Of a stretch of 64,000 bases of DNA, positions 18,642 through 28,430 are shown piece after piece. Position 1 is the first letter of the stretch. Every line of letters starts with the position of its first letter. Source of the DNA: Chryseobacterium sp. Leaf201 (GTDB lineage: Bacteria > Bacteroidota > Bacteroidia > Flavobacteriales > Weeksellaceae). The notes under the pieces were generated by a model that was not told the DNA's origin, searched no databases, and saw nothing but the letters and a program-made list of their open reading frames with translations. Both the position numbers and the translations under genes were made by a program. The stretch spans positions 1-64,000 of the forward strand of contig NZ_LMKA01000101.1 of assembly GCF_001421435.1 (NCBI RefSeq), written 5' to 3'.

Positions 18642-18907
18642 ATTCTGAGCTTGTTATCTTAACCAAACAAAGTAAAGCTAAGAATCTCAGTTTCTGTTAA
18701 AGCCCTGAAACTTAAAAACGCATATAAATATAAACACCTTAATATTCTTAAAATCTGAATAAATTTTAATGGTTCATCTAAGAATCTTCGTTTAGAATAA
18801 CGACAAACCAACCTTGCATGAAAATCACATCAGTATTCAAATTAAAATAAATTTCCCTCCCCAAACTGAAAAATCAACCGTAAATTTGCACCAGATTTAT
18901 AAAAGCA

Positions 18908-19816
18908 ATGGTGAATTTTGTTCTGATCGCAGTATGCATTATCGCAGGAATGGTTTTCAAAGCAACAAAATCCATCCATCCCGATGCGCATAAAGGCATC
19001 AATACCTGGATTCTTTACCTGGCATTGCCTGCCGTTTCATTCAAATATTTACCCAAGCTTCACTGGACGAATGAAATGCTTTTCCCGATCATTGCAACTT
19101 TTCTGACTTCGGTTTTCTGTTTTTTCTTCATGATGTTTTACAGCAGGAGCAGAGGCTATTCCAGGCGGTCGAGAAGCACCCTGGAGCTGGTAAGCGGTTA
19201 CAGCAACACTTCATTCTTAGGGTTCCCGCTCATTTCCGCATTCTACGGGGAAAGCCTGTTGAGCATTGCGGTTATCTGTGACCAGACCATGTTTTTTTCC
19301 CTTTCCACATTAGGGATCATAGCAGCCATAAAGGGCGGAAGCAAATCAGGAAAAGTGAGCGCAAAGCTGATCTTAAAACGGCTGTTTACCTTTCCGCCAT
19401 TGATGGGATGCATCGCCGCATTAACCTTATCCCAGTTCATCGATTTCACTTTGGCAGAACCTTTTTTCGATAAACTGGCAGCAACCGTCAGTCCGCTGGC
19501 CCTATTTTCGGTCGGTTTACAGTTGAAATTCAACGGCTGGAAAAAATTAATCCCGCAAATGTCCGTTTCCATGCTCTACAAACTGATTTTAGCGCCAGCA
19601 ATTACTTTATTGCTTGCCCTGATTTTCGGCATAAAAGGAAATATCGCCAGAATCACCATTTTTGAATCGGCAATGCCGGCTGTTTTAACATCAAGCATCA
19701 TCGCAGAACAGTTCAGGCTAAACACCAAACTGGCCAATTTAACCATCGGGTTCAGCATTATTGCCGGACTGTTTACTTCCGCATGCTGGTATCAGATTAT
19801 TGAATTCCTGTTCTGA
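18908..19816 (+). CDS. AEC-family (auxin efflux carrier-like) transporter
   Basis: Inner-membrane permease of 302 residues with about ten hydrophobic segments in two inverted halves (about 1-140 and 160-302). Family signs: NTWILYLALPAVSFKYLPKL near the start and VSPLALFSVGLQLKF plus ESAMPAVLTSSIIAEQF in the second half. Bacterial members move malate, malonate or other organic acids; the substrate is unknown here. A -7 box, TAAATTTG (18881-18888), lies just upstream. It is preceded by a 266-base gap with a spacer-type repeat and followed by copy 2 of the intergenic element. Confidence 0.87.
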   Translation: MVNFVLIAVCIIAGMVFKATKSIHPDAHKGINTWILYLALPAVSFKYLPKLHWTNEMLFPIIATFLTSVFCFFFMMFYSRSRGYSRRSRSTLELVSGYSNTSFLGFPLISAFYGESLLSIAVICDQTMFFSLSTLGIIAAIKGGSKSGKVSAKLILKRLFTFPPLMGCIAALTLSQFIDFTLAEPFFDKLAATVSPLALFSVGLQLKFNGWKKLIPQMSVSMLYKLILAPAITLLLALIFGIKGNIARITIFESAMPAVLTSSIIAEQFRLNTKLANLTIGFSIIAGLFTSACWYQIIEFLF

Positions 19817-19881
19817 AATAAATCATATTGAACAAAGCAGCATACATTATCTTCCCATTACCCATTATTCATTACCCATTT

Positions 19882-19964
19882 CCAGGAGCTGTTTCCCGCT
19901 TTCCGTTACAATCTTTTTTTTTCAAAAAAGGATTTTCTCTGCAATCGGGGCTAGGGCTTTTGTC
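19882..19964 (-). repeat. Structured intergenic repeat element, copy 2
   Basis: Reverse-complement counterpart of 5021-5100. Conserved parts are the AGCCCCGATTG lead, the AATCCTTTTTT/AAAAAAAAGATT hairpin, GCGGGAAACAGCTCCTG and most bases between. It sits between the AEC transporter and priA in a 256-base gap. A short-period ATTACCCATT repeat (19848-19880) adjoins it on the left. Confidence 0.8.
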
Positions 19965-20023
19965 TGATGTTTCATTATGAACCATTGATAGAGTAAGGTA
20001 GCAAGCAATGGCCTGACAAAAAA

Positions 20024-20054
20024 TTGCAGTTCTCTGCAGAAAAATCTAATTTTA
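20024..20054 (+). promoter_or_regulatory. Candidate promoter of priA
   Basis: TTG at 20024-20026, a 20-base spacer and TAATTTTA (20047-20054), 7 of 8 bases of the -7 consensus. Transcription would begin about 12 bases before the predicted TTG start codon. Confidence 0.55.
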
Positions 20055-20072
20055 CACTTTAAAATATTTCAC

Positions 20073-22520
20073 TTGCTGTACGCACAGATTGTTTTGCCGT
20101 TAAATTTAAAAGGGTCTTTCACCTATAAAGTCCCGGAAGAGCTGGAGCCTGAAATCAGGATCGGAATGCGGGTACTTGTTCCGTTCGGGGGAAAGAAAAT
20201 TTATACGGGAATTGTTTTTGAGCTTCACGGCAACGAACCGGTAAGCTTTATCGCCAAAGAAGTGATCAGTATCCTGGATGATAAACCCATTGTCCCACAG
20301 GAGCAGATCAGGTTCTGGAACTGGCTTTCAGATTATTACCTGTGCAGCTTAGGCGAGATTTACCGTTTTGCCTTCCCTTCTTCCCTGAAGCTGGAAAGTG
20401 AAACCTACCTGAAATTAAAACCCAATGTAACGGTTGATTTTGAGAATCTGGACGTAAATGAAATATACCTGATCCAGGCTTTGGAAATCAGGCAGCTGAT
20501 CAACTTAACGGATATTGAAGCATTTATCCCGAAAAAGGATATCATCAGAACCATCAATTCCCTGATTGATCTGCAGTACATTGAAATTGATGAGAAAATT
20601 GCCGAAAAATACAAAGCAAAAGAAATTGCTTATGTTAAAGTAAACCGTGAGGCTGTAAACAATCAGAACCTTACGGATATTCTTCTGAGCCTGAAAAGAG
20701 CACAGAAACAGAAGGAGCTTCTGCTTCATATCCTGGAAAAAGAGGCGGAACATCCTGAAGGGCATATCAAAAAATCAGAATTGTTTGAAGACGGATATTT
20801 CGCAAGCTCGCATTTTAAATCGCTGGCGGATAAAAACCTGGTTGAAGAATATTATATGCAGAAGGACCGGATTGACAGCTATGAAGGGGAAATTGAAGCC
20901 CTGGAAGAACTTTCCGAAGCCCAGAAAGAAGCAAAGGCTGAGGTGGACGAAGCTTTCGCGGAAGGAAAAAATGTGCTGCTTCATGGCGTAACTTCATCAG
21001 GGAAAACCCATATTTATCTGGAGAAAATCGAAGAATGCATCAGCGAAGGGAAAAACGTCCTGTTTCTGCTTCCTGAAATATCCTTAACCAAACAGATTAC
21101 CCAAAGGCTGGAAAAGAAATACGGGCGGCAGCTCGGGTTTTATCATCAGAAGCTTACCGATTTTGAGCGGGTGGAAGTCTGGAGAAGAATCAGGCGCAAT
21201 GATATTAAAATCCTGATCGGGACACGGAATGCATTGTTTCTGCCATTTGAAAACCTCGGACTGGTTGTCGTGGATGAAGAACATGATTCCGCGTACCGTC
21301 CCAGAGAAGTTTCCCCTTATTTCAATGCGAAAGATGCGGCGCTGGTAATGGGGAGTTTTTACGGGGCAAAAGTAATTTTAGGTTCCGCGACACCTTCCGT
21401 GGAAAGCTATTACAACGCCCGGAAAGATAAAATGAAATATGTGTTCCTGGACGAACGTTTCGGAAATGTCAGCCTGCCCGAATATGAACTGATCAATTTT
21501 AAGGAAGCACAGGATTCCAAAAAGGTTTCCGGGAACTTCTCTTTACACCTGATTGATGAACTCAAAAAAACACTCGAAGATAAAAATCAGGCTATCGTCC
21601 TTCACAACCGCCGCGGCTATGCGAATGTAGTGGAATGTGAGACCTGCGGCTACGTAAACTACTGTTCCAACTGTGATGTGGTGATGACCTATCACAAAGC
21701 GGCCAATGAAATGAAATGCCATTACTGCGGCCAGCGGGCTTCCAAACCCAGAACCTGCCCGAAATGCCATTCGGAAAACCTCAATGAAAGAGGCGTGGGA
21801 GTAGAGCAGATTCACGAAGAAGTGTCCAAATTATTTCCCGATCATGAAGTGGACCGGATGGATGTGGACTCCATGCGTAAAAAATTTGCCTATGAAAAGC
21901 TGTACGAAAAAATTGAAGAGGGCGAAACGGATATCGTGGTCGGAACCCAGATGATTTCCAAAGGGCTGGATTTTGACCATATTGAACTCGTCGCCATTCC
22001 CAAGGCAGATTCCATGCTGTACGTTCAGGATTTCAGGGCAGAGGAAAGGGCATACCAGCTGATTACACAGGTTTCCGGGAGAGCGGGAAGGGTTTCCGGG
22101 AAAGGGAAGATCTTGATTCAGACCTTCAATCCGGAGCATTCTGTTTTCCAGCTGATTAAAATGAATAATCCTGCCAGGGTTTATAAATATATTTTAACGG
22201 AACGGAAAAAATTCCATTATCCGCCGTTTACAAAACTGATCATGATCGAACTGAAGCACCGGAAAGAAGATAAGGTCAACCGGGCTTCCCAGTTTCTGGG
22301 TTCGGTACTCAGGAAATACCTTCCCGAAGACTGTGTCCTGGGCCCTGAAAAAGCACAGATTGCAAAACTCAACAACCTCTATCAGTTCCAGATCATGCTG
22401 AAGCTTCCGCGCGGAAAAAAGTATGAAGAATATAAAAAGTTAGTCCTGCTGAGTCTGAATGAATTTTCAGAAATTACAGCCTATCAAAGTATCAAAAAAG
22501 ACATTTATGTAGACTTTTAA
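20073..22520 (+). CDS. priA: Primosomal protein N' (replication restart helicase PriA)
   Basis: 3'-5' superfamily 2 DNA helicase that reloads the replisome at stalled forks. N-terminal 3'-DNA-binding domain (about 1-100), winged helix, then helicase motifs: Walker A GVTSSGKTH (Lys311), DEEH (401-404) and VSGRAGR. Between helicase lobes lie eight zinc-binding cysteines at 522, 525, 531, 534, 549, 552, 562 and 565. Full length at 815 residues. Start: no in-frame ATG precedes LYAQIVLPLNLKG, the family's usual N-terminus, so the TTG at 20073 is the probable initiation codon; it sits just downstream of a matching promoter. Confidence 0.96.
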   Translation: MLYAQIVLPLNLKGSFTYKVPEELEPEIRIGMRVLVPFGGKKIYTGIVFELHGNEPVSFIAKEVISILDDKPIVPQEQIRFWNWLSDYYLCSLGEIYRFAFPSSLKLESETYLKLKPNVTVDFENLDVNEIYLIQALEIRQLINLTDIEAFIPKKDIIRTINSLIDLQYIEIDEKIAEKYKAKEIAYVKVNREAVNNQNLTDILLSLKRAQKQKELLLHILEKEAEHPEGHIKKSELFEDGYFASSHFKSLADKNLVEEYYMQKDRIDSYEGEIEALEELSEAQKEAKAEVDEAFAEGKNVLLHGVTSSGKTHIYLEKIEECISEGKNVLFLLPEISLTKQITQRLEKKYGRQLGFYHQKLTDFERVEVWRRIRRNDIKILIGTRNALFLPFENLGLVVVDEEHDSAYRPREVSPYFNAKDAALVMGSFYGAKVILGSATPSVESYYNARKDKMKYVFLDERFGNVSLPEYELINFKEAQDSKKVSGNFSLHLIDELKKTLEDKNQAIVLHNRRGYANVVECETCGYVNYCSNCDVVMTYHKAANEMKCHYCGQRASKPRTCPKCHSENLNERGVGVEQIHEEVSKLFPDHEVDRMDVDSMRKKFAYEKLYEKIEEGETDIVVGTQMISKGLDFDHIELVAIPKADSMLYVQDFRAEERAYQLITQVSGRAGRVSGKGKILIQTFNPEHSVFQLIKMNNPARVYKYILTERKKFHYPPFTKLIMIELKHRKEDKVNRASQFLGSVLRKYLPEDCVLGPEKAQIAKLNNLYQFQIMLKLPRGKKYEEYKKLVLLSLNEFSEITAYQSIKKDIYVDF

Positions 22521-22680
22521 CAGTTTTTAACAAACTTTATAGAGTTTTTATAAGACCCCTGCGAACCTAAGTACAGCAATATTTTCTACATTTGGACGTT
22601 GATTATATGTTTGGACTTCTGTTATCGATTTAACCAATTGATTTTTAACCTATCCAAATTATAAGAAAATGAAAAATTAG

Positions 22681-24153
22681 ATGGTAAATTTCAGAAAGTA
22701 TATTTCAGGTGTTGCGGTGCTGGCTTCAGGCTTTTTCCTTGCACAGTCTACCGTTTCCACAGTTCTCTATTCTCAGGCTTACGACAACCAGAAAAGTAAT
22801 TTAAACTTACCTTCTCCCATCACCGCGATGGCAGAGAAAGCTATTTTGTCGCCTAAGGAAATTGTTGACATTAATGTAAACACGATGATGACCGACCCGG
22901 TGCTGAAAAATGCAACCTGGGGATTCGTAGTGTATGACCCGAAAACGAAGAAAGTAATCTCTTCGTATAACGAAAATGCGCCTTTGGTTCCGGCTTCCAC
23001 CACCAAACTTTTAACTACGGAAACGGCGATGAGCATGCTCGGTGAGAATTACCGCTGGAATACCCAGCTGGAATATTCGGGAAGTATTGATGAAAACGGC
23101 GTATTGAACGGAAATCTTTATATTGTAGGAAGCGGCGATCCTTCCCTGGGAACCAATAAGGCAGGTGCCTGGTCTTACAGCAATATTGTTTCAGACTTCA
23201 GAGACGGACTTTCACGTGAGGGGATCAAAAAGGTAAATGGTGATATTATCATTCAGACAGCGCTTTTCAAAGGCAGTATTTCAAAGCTTCCGGAAAATGT
23301 TGTCTGGCTGGAAAATAACAATTATTATCTGCCTGCAGGAACAACGCGCGAAATCAACCCGGCCAATGAAAAACTGATCGTAAAAAAGACCGGAAATTTC
23401 TCTACAGAAAAGAAGTTCTTCTATGTTTCTCCTTACAACAACCAGATGGTTTACGCCGATATTTATGAAGGAAACGGTACCTTAACTACAAAACTACCGG
23501 ACGCCCCGGCTTATCTGGCCAATTCTTTCAGGACAAACCTGGTAAAAAGCGGAATTGCCGTAACGGGAAAAGTAACCCCGAAGATGACGGATGCGAATCC
23601 TGAAAACAGGAAACTGCTTTCAGTGTACAAATCCCCGACTTTGAGTGATATTATTTATTATACCAATCAGCACAGCGACAACGGCCTTGCAGAAGTGCTG
23701 TTAAAAACCGTAGGATTCCAGAGTTTGGGAGACCAGACCACTGAATCCGGCAGAAAAGTAGTGACCCAGCATTTGAAAAATGAAGGTTTTGATATGATCG
23801 GGCTGAATTATATTGACGGAAGCGGATTGTCCAGGAGCAATAATGTAACCCCGATTGCACAGGCTAAGTTCTTAACTTCTTTAATGGATGAAAAATATTA
23901 TAAGACTTATTTCAGTTCATTACCGGTTGGAGGACAGTCGGGAACCTTGAAGAGAATGTTCATCGGTACCGGGAACGGGCAGGTTTTTGCTAAAACCGGA
24001 ACCCTGAATAAAGTGAAGACGCTGGCAGGATATATGAAAACAAACTCAGGAAAGACGCTTGTTTTTTCCCTGATGGTAAACAATTATGCAGGTTCGGTAG
24101 ATATGGTGAAGAAAAGAATGGAAAAGATTCTGGAACCGGCTCTGGATTTATAA
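22681..24153 (+). CDS. dacB: D-alanyl-D-alanine carboxypeptidase/endopeptidase (PBP4 type, S13)
   Basis: Periplasmic penicillin-binding protein that trims or cleaves peptidoglycan cross-links. Hydrophobic signal region at about residues 8-22, then the three active-site motifs: SxxK at Ser106-Lys109 (ASTTKLL), SDN at 332-334 and KTG at 438-440 (AKTGTLNKV). The large insert between SxxK and SDN is the PBP4 hallmark. A three-codon in-frame minigene (ATG AAA AAT TAG, 22669-22680) ends right at the start ATG. Two -7-like boxes, TACATTTG (22587-22594) and TATGTTTG (22606-22613), lie upstream without clear -33 partners. Confidence 0.94.
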   Translation: MVNFRKYISGVAVLASGFFLAQSTVSTVLYSQAYDNQKSNLNLPSPITAMAEKAILSPKEIVDINVNTMMTDPVLKNATWGFVVYDPKTKKVISSYNENAPLVPASTTKLLTTETAMSMLGENYRWNTQLEYSGSIDENGVLNGNLYIVGSGDPSLGTNKAGAWSYSNIVSDFRDGLSREGIKKVNGDIIIQTALFKGSISKLPENVVWLENNNYYLPAGTTREINPANEKLIVKKTGNFSTEKKFFYVSPYNNQMVYADIYEGNGTLTTKLPDAPAYLANSFRTNLVKSGIAVTGKVTPKMTDANPENRKLLSVYKSPTLSDIIYYTNQHSDNGLAEVLLKTVGFQSLGDQTTESGRKVVTQHLKNEGFDMIGLNYIDGSGLSRSNNVTPIAQAKFLTSLMDEKYYKTYFSSLPVGGQSGTLKRMFIGTGNGQVFAKTGTLNKVKTLAGYMKTNSGKTLVFSLMVNNYAGSVDMVKKRMEKILEPALDL

Positions 24154-24174
24154 AATATTTTAGACAGATATTAC

Positions 24175-24210
24175 AAAAACCTTTTAATCAATGATTAGAA
24201 GGTTTTTTTT
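24175..24210 (+). terminator. Terminator after dacB, abutting the next promoter
   Basis: AACCTTTTAATCA / TGATTAGAAGGTT stem with one imperfect pair, then eight T's. The final T is also the first base of a -7 box TATCTTTG (24210-24217) for the next gene. Confidence 0.85.
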
Positions 24211-24234
24211 ATCTTTGACGTAATTTAATGAAAT

Positions 24235-26157
24235 ATGAAAAAAATAGGTCTTTTTATTTTGAGTGTTGCTGTCTTTCAGCAGTTGTATTCTCAAAATGAC
24301 AATCTGGAAAAAAAAGGATTGATTGCAAAGGAAATGAAATCTTTTGCCCATAAAATGGCTGCAGGCAATACCAATCCCAATACCCTGAATTATGATCTTC
24401 AGTACCAGCGGATGGATGTCACCATTAATCCTTCCGTCTATAATATTTCGGGCTCGGTGACTTCGCATTTCAAACCGAACCAGGCCATGAACAGCATTTA
24501 TTTTGACCTCAATAATCAGATGCCGGTTTCACAGGTTATGTACCATGGTCAGAATCTCAGCTTCCAGCAGCTTTCCACCAAAGAATTGAAAGTTAACTTT
24601 GCGGCATCGCTGGCTGCCAATGTACTGGATTCGCTTACGGTCTACTATTCCGGAGCCCCTTCAAACGCTAACAATGCTTTCTTTAATGGCACCCAGGGCG
24701 GAACAGCTGTTCTGTCAACGTTAAATGAACCGTACGGTGCGCAGGACTGGTTTCCGACCAAGCAGAGCTTAAATGATAAGATTGAAAGGTTTGATATTAA
24801 AGTGACTACGCCTTCCCAGTACAATGTCGCTTCCAACGGAAAGCTGATGTCTGAGACTATTGTAGGCAACGGACAGAAACGCACCTTCTGGAGGACGCAG
24901 TACCCAACGGCTGCCTATCTCATTGCGCTTTCCATTACCAATTTTGTAAAGCTTAATGATACCATGGGAAATCCTCCCTTTCCGTTTGTAAATTATGTAT
25001 TCCCTTCAACCGCTTCCAATACTTCCAGCATGAGCAATATCGAATGGACCAAAACGGTAATGAATACTTTTGAAACCTATTTCGGGCCTTATCCGTTCAG
25101 GAATGAAAAATACGGACACATGGAATTCCAGGCCGGAGGCGGTATGGAACACCAGACTATGTCTTCAATGGGTTCTTGGGGCAGAGGGCTGATTGCCCAT
25201 GAACTTGCCCATCAGTGGTTCGGCGATAAGGTAACCTGCGGGGCATGGAATGATATCTGGCTGAATGAAGGTTTTGCAACCTTCGGGGAACACCTGGCCA
25301 ATGAAAAGCTGCTGATGTCCAATACGGAATTTTTAAACTACCTGTCCACCCAGAAAAATTATATCACCGGCGCGCCCGGAGGAAGTGTGTATGTTGATGA
25401 TTCAAATCTTGGGAACACCGGGATTATTTTCAGCGGAAGACTTTCTTATTCAAAAGGAGGGTACGTACTGAGGATGCTGAAATGGATTTTAGGAGATGCT
25501 GCTTTTTATCAGGCGCTTCAGCAGTACCATTCAAGGCCGGCCCTTGCCTATAATTATGTAAAAACCCAGGATTTCAATGCTTCTTTATTACAGTCTACAG
25601 GACAGGATTTTACAGGATTTTTCAATGACTGGATCTATGGCGAAGGCTATCCTGTTTATGATATTCGCTGGAAACAGACGGGAAATACACTGACATTCAG
25701 GGCATCCCAGACCCAAAGCAGCCCTATGGTAAGCTTCTTTGAAATGCCGTTACCGGTAAAAGTAAACGGAACAGGCGGTCAGGTAGCTTATTTTTCGCTG
25801 AACAATACCACCAACAACCAGTATTTCGTGCAGTCGGTAACCTTTCCGGTAGCCAGTGTGGAGTTCAATTATGACTATCAGATCCTGGAAAGGAATTCTA
25901 CCGTAAGCATGGATACTAATTTAGGAACTGCCGAATTCAGTAAAGAAGAATTTGCTCTATACCCTAACCCTGCGAAGGATGAACTGTACATCAAAGGAAT
26001 TAACAGGCCGGAAGATTTTATTATTTATGCTGCAGACGGAAAATTGGTGAGAAGCGGAAAATGCGAGCCTGAAAAAGCGGTTGATATTTCAGAGCTTGTT
26101 CCCGGAATGTATGTGTTTAAAATAAAAGACAAACCGGTTAAATTCATCAAAAAATAA
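24235..26157 (+). CDS. M1-family aminopeptidase with T9SS sorting domain
   Basis: Zinc aminopeptidase of the gluzincin clan, secreted through T9SS. Signal peptide (about 1-19), N-terminal M1 beta-domain (about 40-230), exopeptidase motif GGGMEHQ containing Glu305 (a variant of GxMEN), and the zinc site HELAH (322-326) with Glu345 18 residues further on. The C-terminal helical domain is short. Residues from about 565 (LYPNPAKDELYI) are a type A sorting domain ending KFIKK. It is single, with terminators on both sides and a -7 box at 24210-24217. Confidence 0.93.
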   Translation: MKKIGLFILSVAVFQQLYSQNDNLEKKGLIAKEMKSFAHKMAAGNTNPNTLNYDLQYQRMDVTINPSVYNISGSVTSHFKPNQAMNSIYFDLNNQMPVSQVMYHGQNLSFQQLSTKELKVNFAASLAANVLDSLTVYYSGAPSNANNAFFNGTQGGTAVLSTLNEPYGAQDWFPTKQSLNDKIERFDIKVTTPSQYNVASNGKLMSETIVGNGQKRTFWRTQYPTAAYLIALSITNFVKLNDTMGNPPFPFVNYVFPSTASNTSSMSNIEWTKTVMNTFETYFGPYPFRNEKYGHMEFQAGGGMEHQTMSSMGSWGRGLIAHELAHQWFGDKVTCGAWNDIWLNEGFATFGEHLANEKLLMSNTEFLNYLSTQKNYITGAPGGSVYVDDSNLGNTGIIFSGRLSYSKGGYVLRMLKWILGDAAFYQALQQYHSRPALAYNYVKTQDFNASLLQSTGQDFTGFFNDWIYGEGYPVYDIRWKQTGNTLTFRASQTQSSPMVSFFEMPLPVKVNGTGGQVAYFSLNNTTNNQYFVQSVTFPVASVEFNYDYQILERNSTVSMDTNLGTAEFSKEEFALYPNPAKDELYIKGINRPEDFIIYAADGKLVRSGKCEPEKAVDISELVPGMYVFKIKDKPVKFIKK

Positions 26158-26183
26158 CAAAGCTTGCCATCAGCAAATAACCC

Positions 26184-26218
26184 AGCCGTTTCATCATCGT
26201 GAAACGGCTTTTTTTTAT
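26184..26218 (+). terminator. Terminator after the M1 aminopeptidase
   Basis: Perfect stem AGCCGTTTCA / TGAAACGGCT, loop TCATCG, then eight T's. Confidence 0.92.
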
Positions 26219-26248
26219 TAAATTAGCACATCAAAAATTTATCAGAAA

Positions 26249-27445
26249 ATGATCTCTACAAAGTATCTTGAAAACCTACAGAACGAACTGCAGAATATTG
26301 AAAATGACGGTCTTTACAAAAAAGAAAGGATTATTACTTCTCAGCAGAGTGCGGAAATAGAAGCCAACGGGAAAAAGCTTCTGAACTTCTGTGCCAACAA
26401 TTACCTGGGATTATCCAACCATCCGGAAGTGATGAAATCTTCCCAGGATATGATTGAATCCCACGGATACGGCATGTCGTCTGTTCGTTTCATCTGCGGG
26501 ACTCAGGATATCCACAAGCAGCTGGAGCAGAAAATCGCTGAATTTTTAGGACTCGAAGATACGATCTTATATGCTGCATGCTTCGATGCCAACGGCGGGG
26601 TTTTCGAACCTCTCTTTACAGAAGAGGATGCCATTATTTCAGATGAACTGAACCACGCTTCGATCATTGACGGCGTACGTCTGTGTAAAGCCGCAAGATA
26701 CCGTTACAAAAACAACAACATGGAAGATCTTGAAGCTCAGCTGATTGCCGCTTCCGAAAAAAGCCACCGTTTTAAAATTATCGTTACGGACGGCGTATTC
26801 TCTATGGACGGAATTGTTGCAGACCTGAAAGGTGTTTGTGATTTAGCGGATAAATACGATGCACTGGTTATGGTGGATGATTCCCACGCGACAGGATTTA
26901 TCGGAAAGACAGGCCGCGGAACCCACGAAGCCAACGAAGTAATGGGCAGGGTAGACATCATTACCTCTACCTTAGGAAAAGCTTTGGGCGGTGCCCTGGG
27001 CGGATTTACTTCCGGTAAAAAAGAAATTATTGATATGCTGAGACAGCGTTCAAGACCCTATTTATTCTCCAATTCACTCGCACCCGGAATTGTTGGGGCA
27101 GCACTGAAAGTTCTGGATATGATTTCTGAAGACACTTCTCTCCGTGACCAGGTGATGGAAAATGCAGAATATTTCAGAAAGGAAATGAAAGCGAAAGGCT
27201 TTGATATCCCGGATGGCGATGCCGCGATTGTGCCTGTGATGCTTTATGATGCACCTTTGGCCCAGAAAATGGCTGAAAAGTTAATGGATGAAGGCATTTA
27301 CGTAATCGGGTTCTTCTATCCAGTAGTGCCGAAAGGAAAAGCAAGAATCAGGGTTCAGCTTTCTGCAGCACACACCAGAGAACATCTGGATAAAGCCATT
27401 GCTGCATTTGAAAAAGTGGGGAAAGAGCTGGATGTGATTTCTTAA
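26249..27445 (+). CDS. kbl: Glycine C-acetyltransferase (2-amino-3-ketobutyrate CoA ligase)
   Basis: PLP enzyme of the alpha-oxoamine synthase family that converts 2-amino-3-ketobutyrate plus CoA to glycine and acetyl-CoA in threonine breakdown. The PLP lysine is Lys244 in [14 protein letters not shown]; other blocks are [41 protein letters not shown] and [13 protein letters not shown]. Length 398 equals the family norm. A threonine dehydrogenase gene is not in the window. The next gene starts 10 bases downstream, so the following small genes may be co-transcribed. Confidence 0.96.
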   Translation: MISTKYLENLQNELQNIENDGLYKKERIITSQQSAEIEANGKKLLNFCANNYLGLSNHPEVMKSSQDMIESHGYGMSSVRFICGTQDIHKQLEQKIAEFLGLEDTILYAACFDANGGVFEPLFTEEDAIISDELNHASIIDGVRLCKAARYRYKNNNMEDLEAQLIAASEKSHRFKIIVTDGVFSMDGIVADLKGVCDLADKYDALVMVDDSHATGFIGKTGRGTHEANEVMGRVDIITSTLGKALGGALGGFTSGKKEIIDMLRQRSRPYLFSNSLAPGIVGAALKVLDMISEDTSLRDQVMENAEYFRKEMKAKGFDIPDGDAAIVPVMLYDAPLAQKMAEKLMDEGIYVIGFFYPVVPKGKARIRVQLSAAHTREHLDKAIAAFEKVGKELDVIS

Positions 27446-27455
27446 AAGCAGACTT

Positions 27456-27983
27456 ATGAAAAAAGTACTGCTGATCATCGGTTTCGTCTGTTTCCAAAGT
27501 TTTTCTGCGCAAAACATCATGGATTTTGATCTTAAAAATGTTGAGCTGCAGGGTATGCAGCCTGTAAAAGTAAATAAGGAAATGAAATCTGCAGGGATTG
27601 CCAAAATCCCTTTTGTAACGGATAATCCTGAGATAATTTCTAAAATTACAGATGCTGATATTGCCTCTAAAATTACCAAAGTCTACGGGTTTGTTTATGA
27701 CAATCCCAAAGACGACCTGCATGACGGAGGTGTGTATATTTATCAGTTTAAAACGAAAAAAGACCTGGATAATTATCTTGCCAAAAATTTTGAGCAGCCC
27801 AATTACAGGGTTTTAGTGAAAGACCTGTTTTATATCCGCATCTGGAGTGACTATGGCTACCAGATAGAGGGTAAGGAAACAAGCGACGATCACTTAAATA
27901 AACTGGAAAAATATTATACCCATTTAGGAGCGAAAAAAATCCGGTTAAAGCAGGACAAATCCAATATTACGGTGGTGCAGTAG
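27456..27983 (+). CDS. Exported protein of unknown function
   Basis: Not recognised. 175 residues with a clear signal peptide (MKKVLLIIGFVCFQSFSAQ). The mature part is mixed alpha/beta in character, with the segments ITKVYGFVYDNPKDDLHDGG and YIYQFKTKKDLDNYLAKNF and a Lys-rich end. No cysteines in the mature chain, no lipobox and no T9SS tail, so a soluble periplasmic protein is likely. It begins 10 bases after kbl and ends 3 bases before the next gene, which suggests one operon, but the neighbours do not reveal a role. Confidence 0.75.
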   Translation: MKKVLLIIGFVCFQSFSAQNIMDFDLKNVELQGMQPVKVNKEMKSAGIAKIPFVTDNPEIISKITDADIASKITKVYGFVYDNPKDDLHDGGVYIYQFKTKKDLDNYLAKNFEQPNYRVLVKDLFYIRIWSDYGYQIEGKETSDDHLNKLEKYYTHLGAKKIRLKQDKSNITVVQ

Positions 27984-27986
27984 CTT

Positions 27987-28424
27987 ATGAAAATAAAATT
28001 ATTGTTTTTACTGTATTGTGTATTTTTTGTTTCATGTAAAACTAAAATCAACCAATATGTAAAAGATGATAACAGCACCAATAAAAGAAACGGAAAATGG
28101 GAAGAAGAATACTCTTCAGATGAAGGAACTCTGATTTCCATCGGGAAATATAAAAAAGGAGAGAAAATTGGTATCTGGAAGACTTTTTTAAATCATCAAC
28201 TGTTCCAGAAAGATAAAATCAGGAAAGATATTACAAAAACCAAAAGGTATTTTCCCGACGGAAAAATGATGGAACAAGGTCAGAGTAAATTCGATATTTC
28301 AAAAGAAGAACGCCACTGGTTTTATTTCGGAGACTGGAAATTTTATAATGATCAAGGAGAACTTTTATACATTAAGAAATATTTTAATGGTAATAAAACC
28401 GATAGTATTTCTTTCAAAAAATAG
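27987..28424 (+). CDS. Lipoprotein with MORN-like repeats
   Basis: Predicted lipoprotein: hydrophobic start followed by a lipobox-like FVSC at residues about 14-17. The mature chain has repeated segments of the type NGKWEEEY, IGIWKTF and DWKFYNDQGELLYIKKYFNG, which resemble MORN/YwqK-type repeats found in many Bacteroidota surface proteins and some toxin-immunity genes. 145 residues. It is packed between the exported protein upstream (3 bases) and hemJ downstream (6 bases). No function can be assigned. Confidence 0.7.
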   Translation: MKIKLLFLLYCVFFVSCKTKINQYVKDDNSTNKRNGKWEEEYSSDEGTLISIGKYKKGEKIGIWKTFLNHQLFQKDKIRKDITKTKRYFPDGKMMEQGQSKFDISKEERHWFYFGDWKFYNDQGELLYIKKYFNGNKTDSISFKK

Positions 28425-28430
28425 GTAAAA

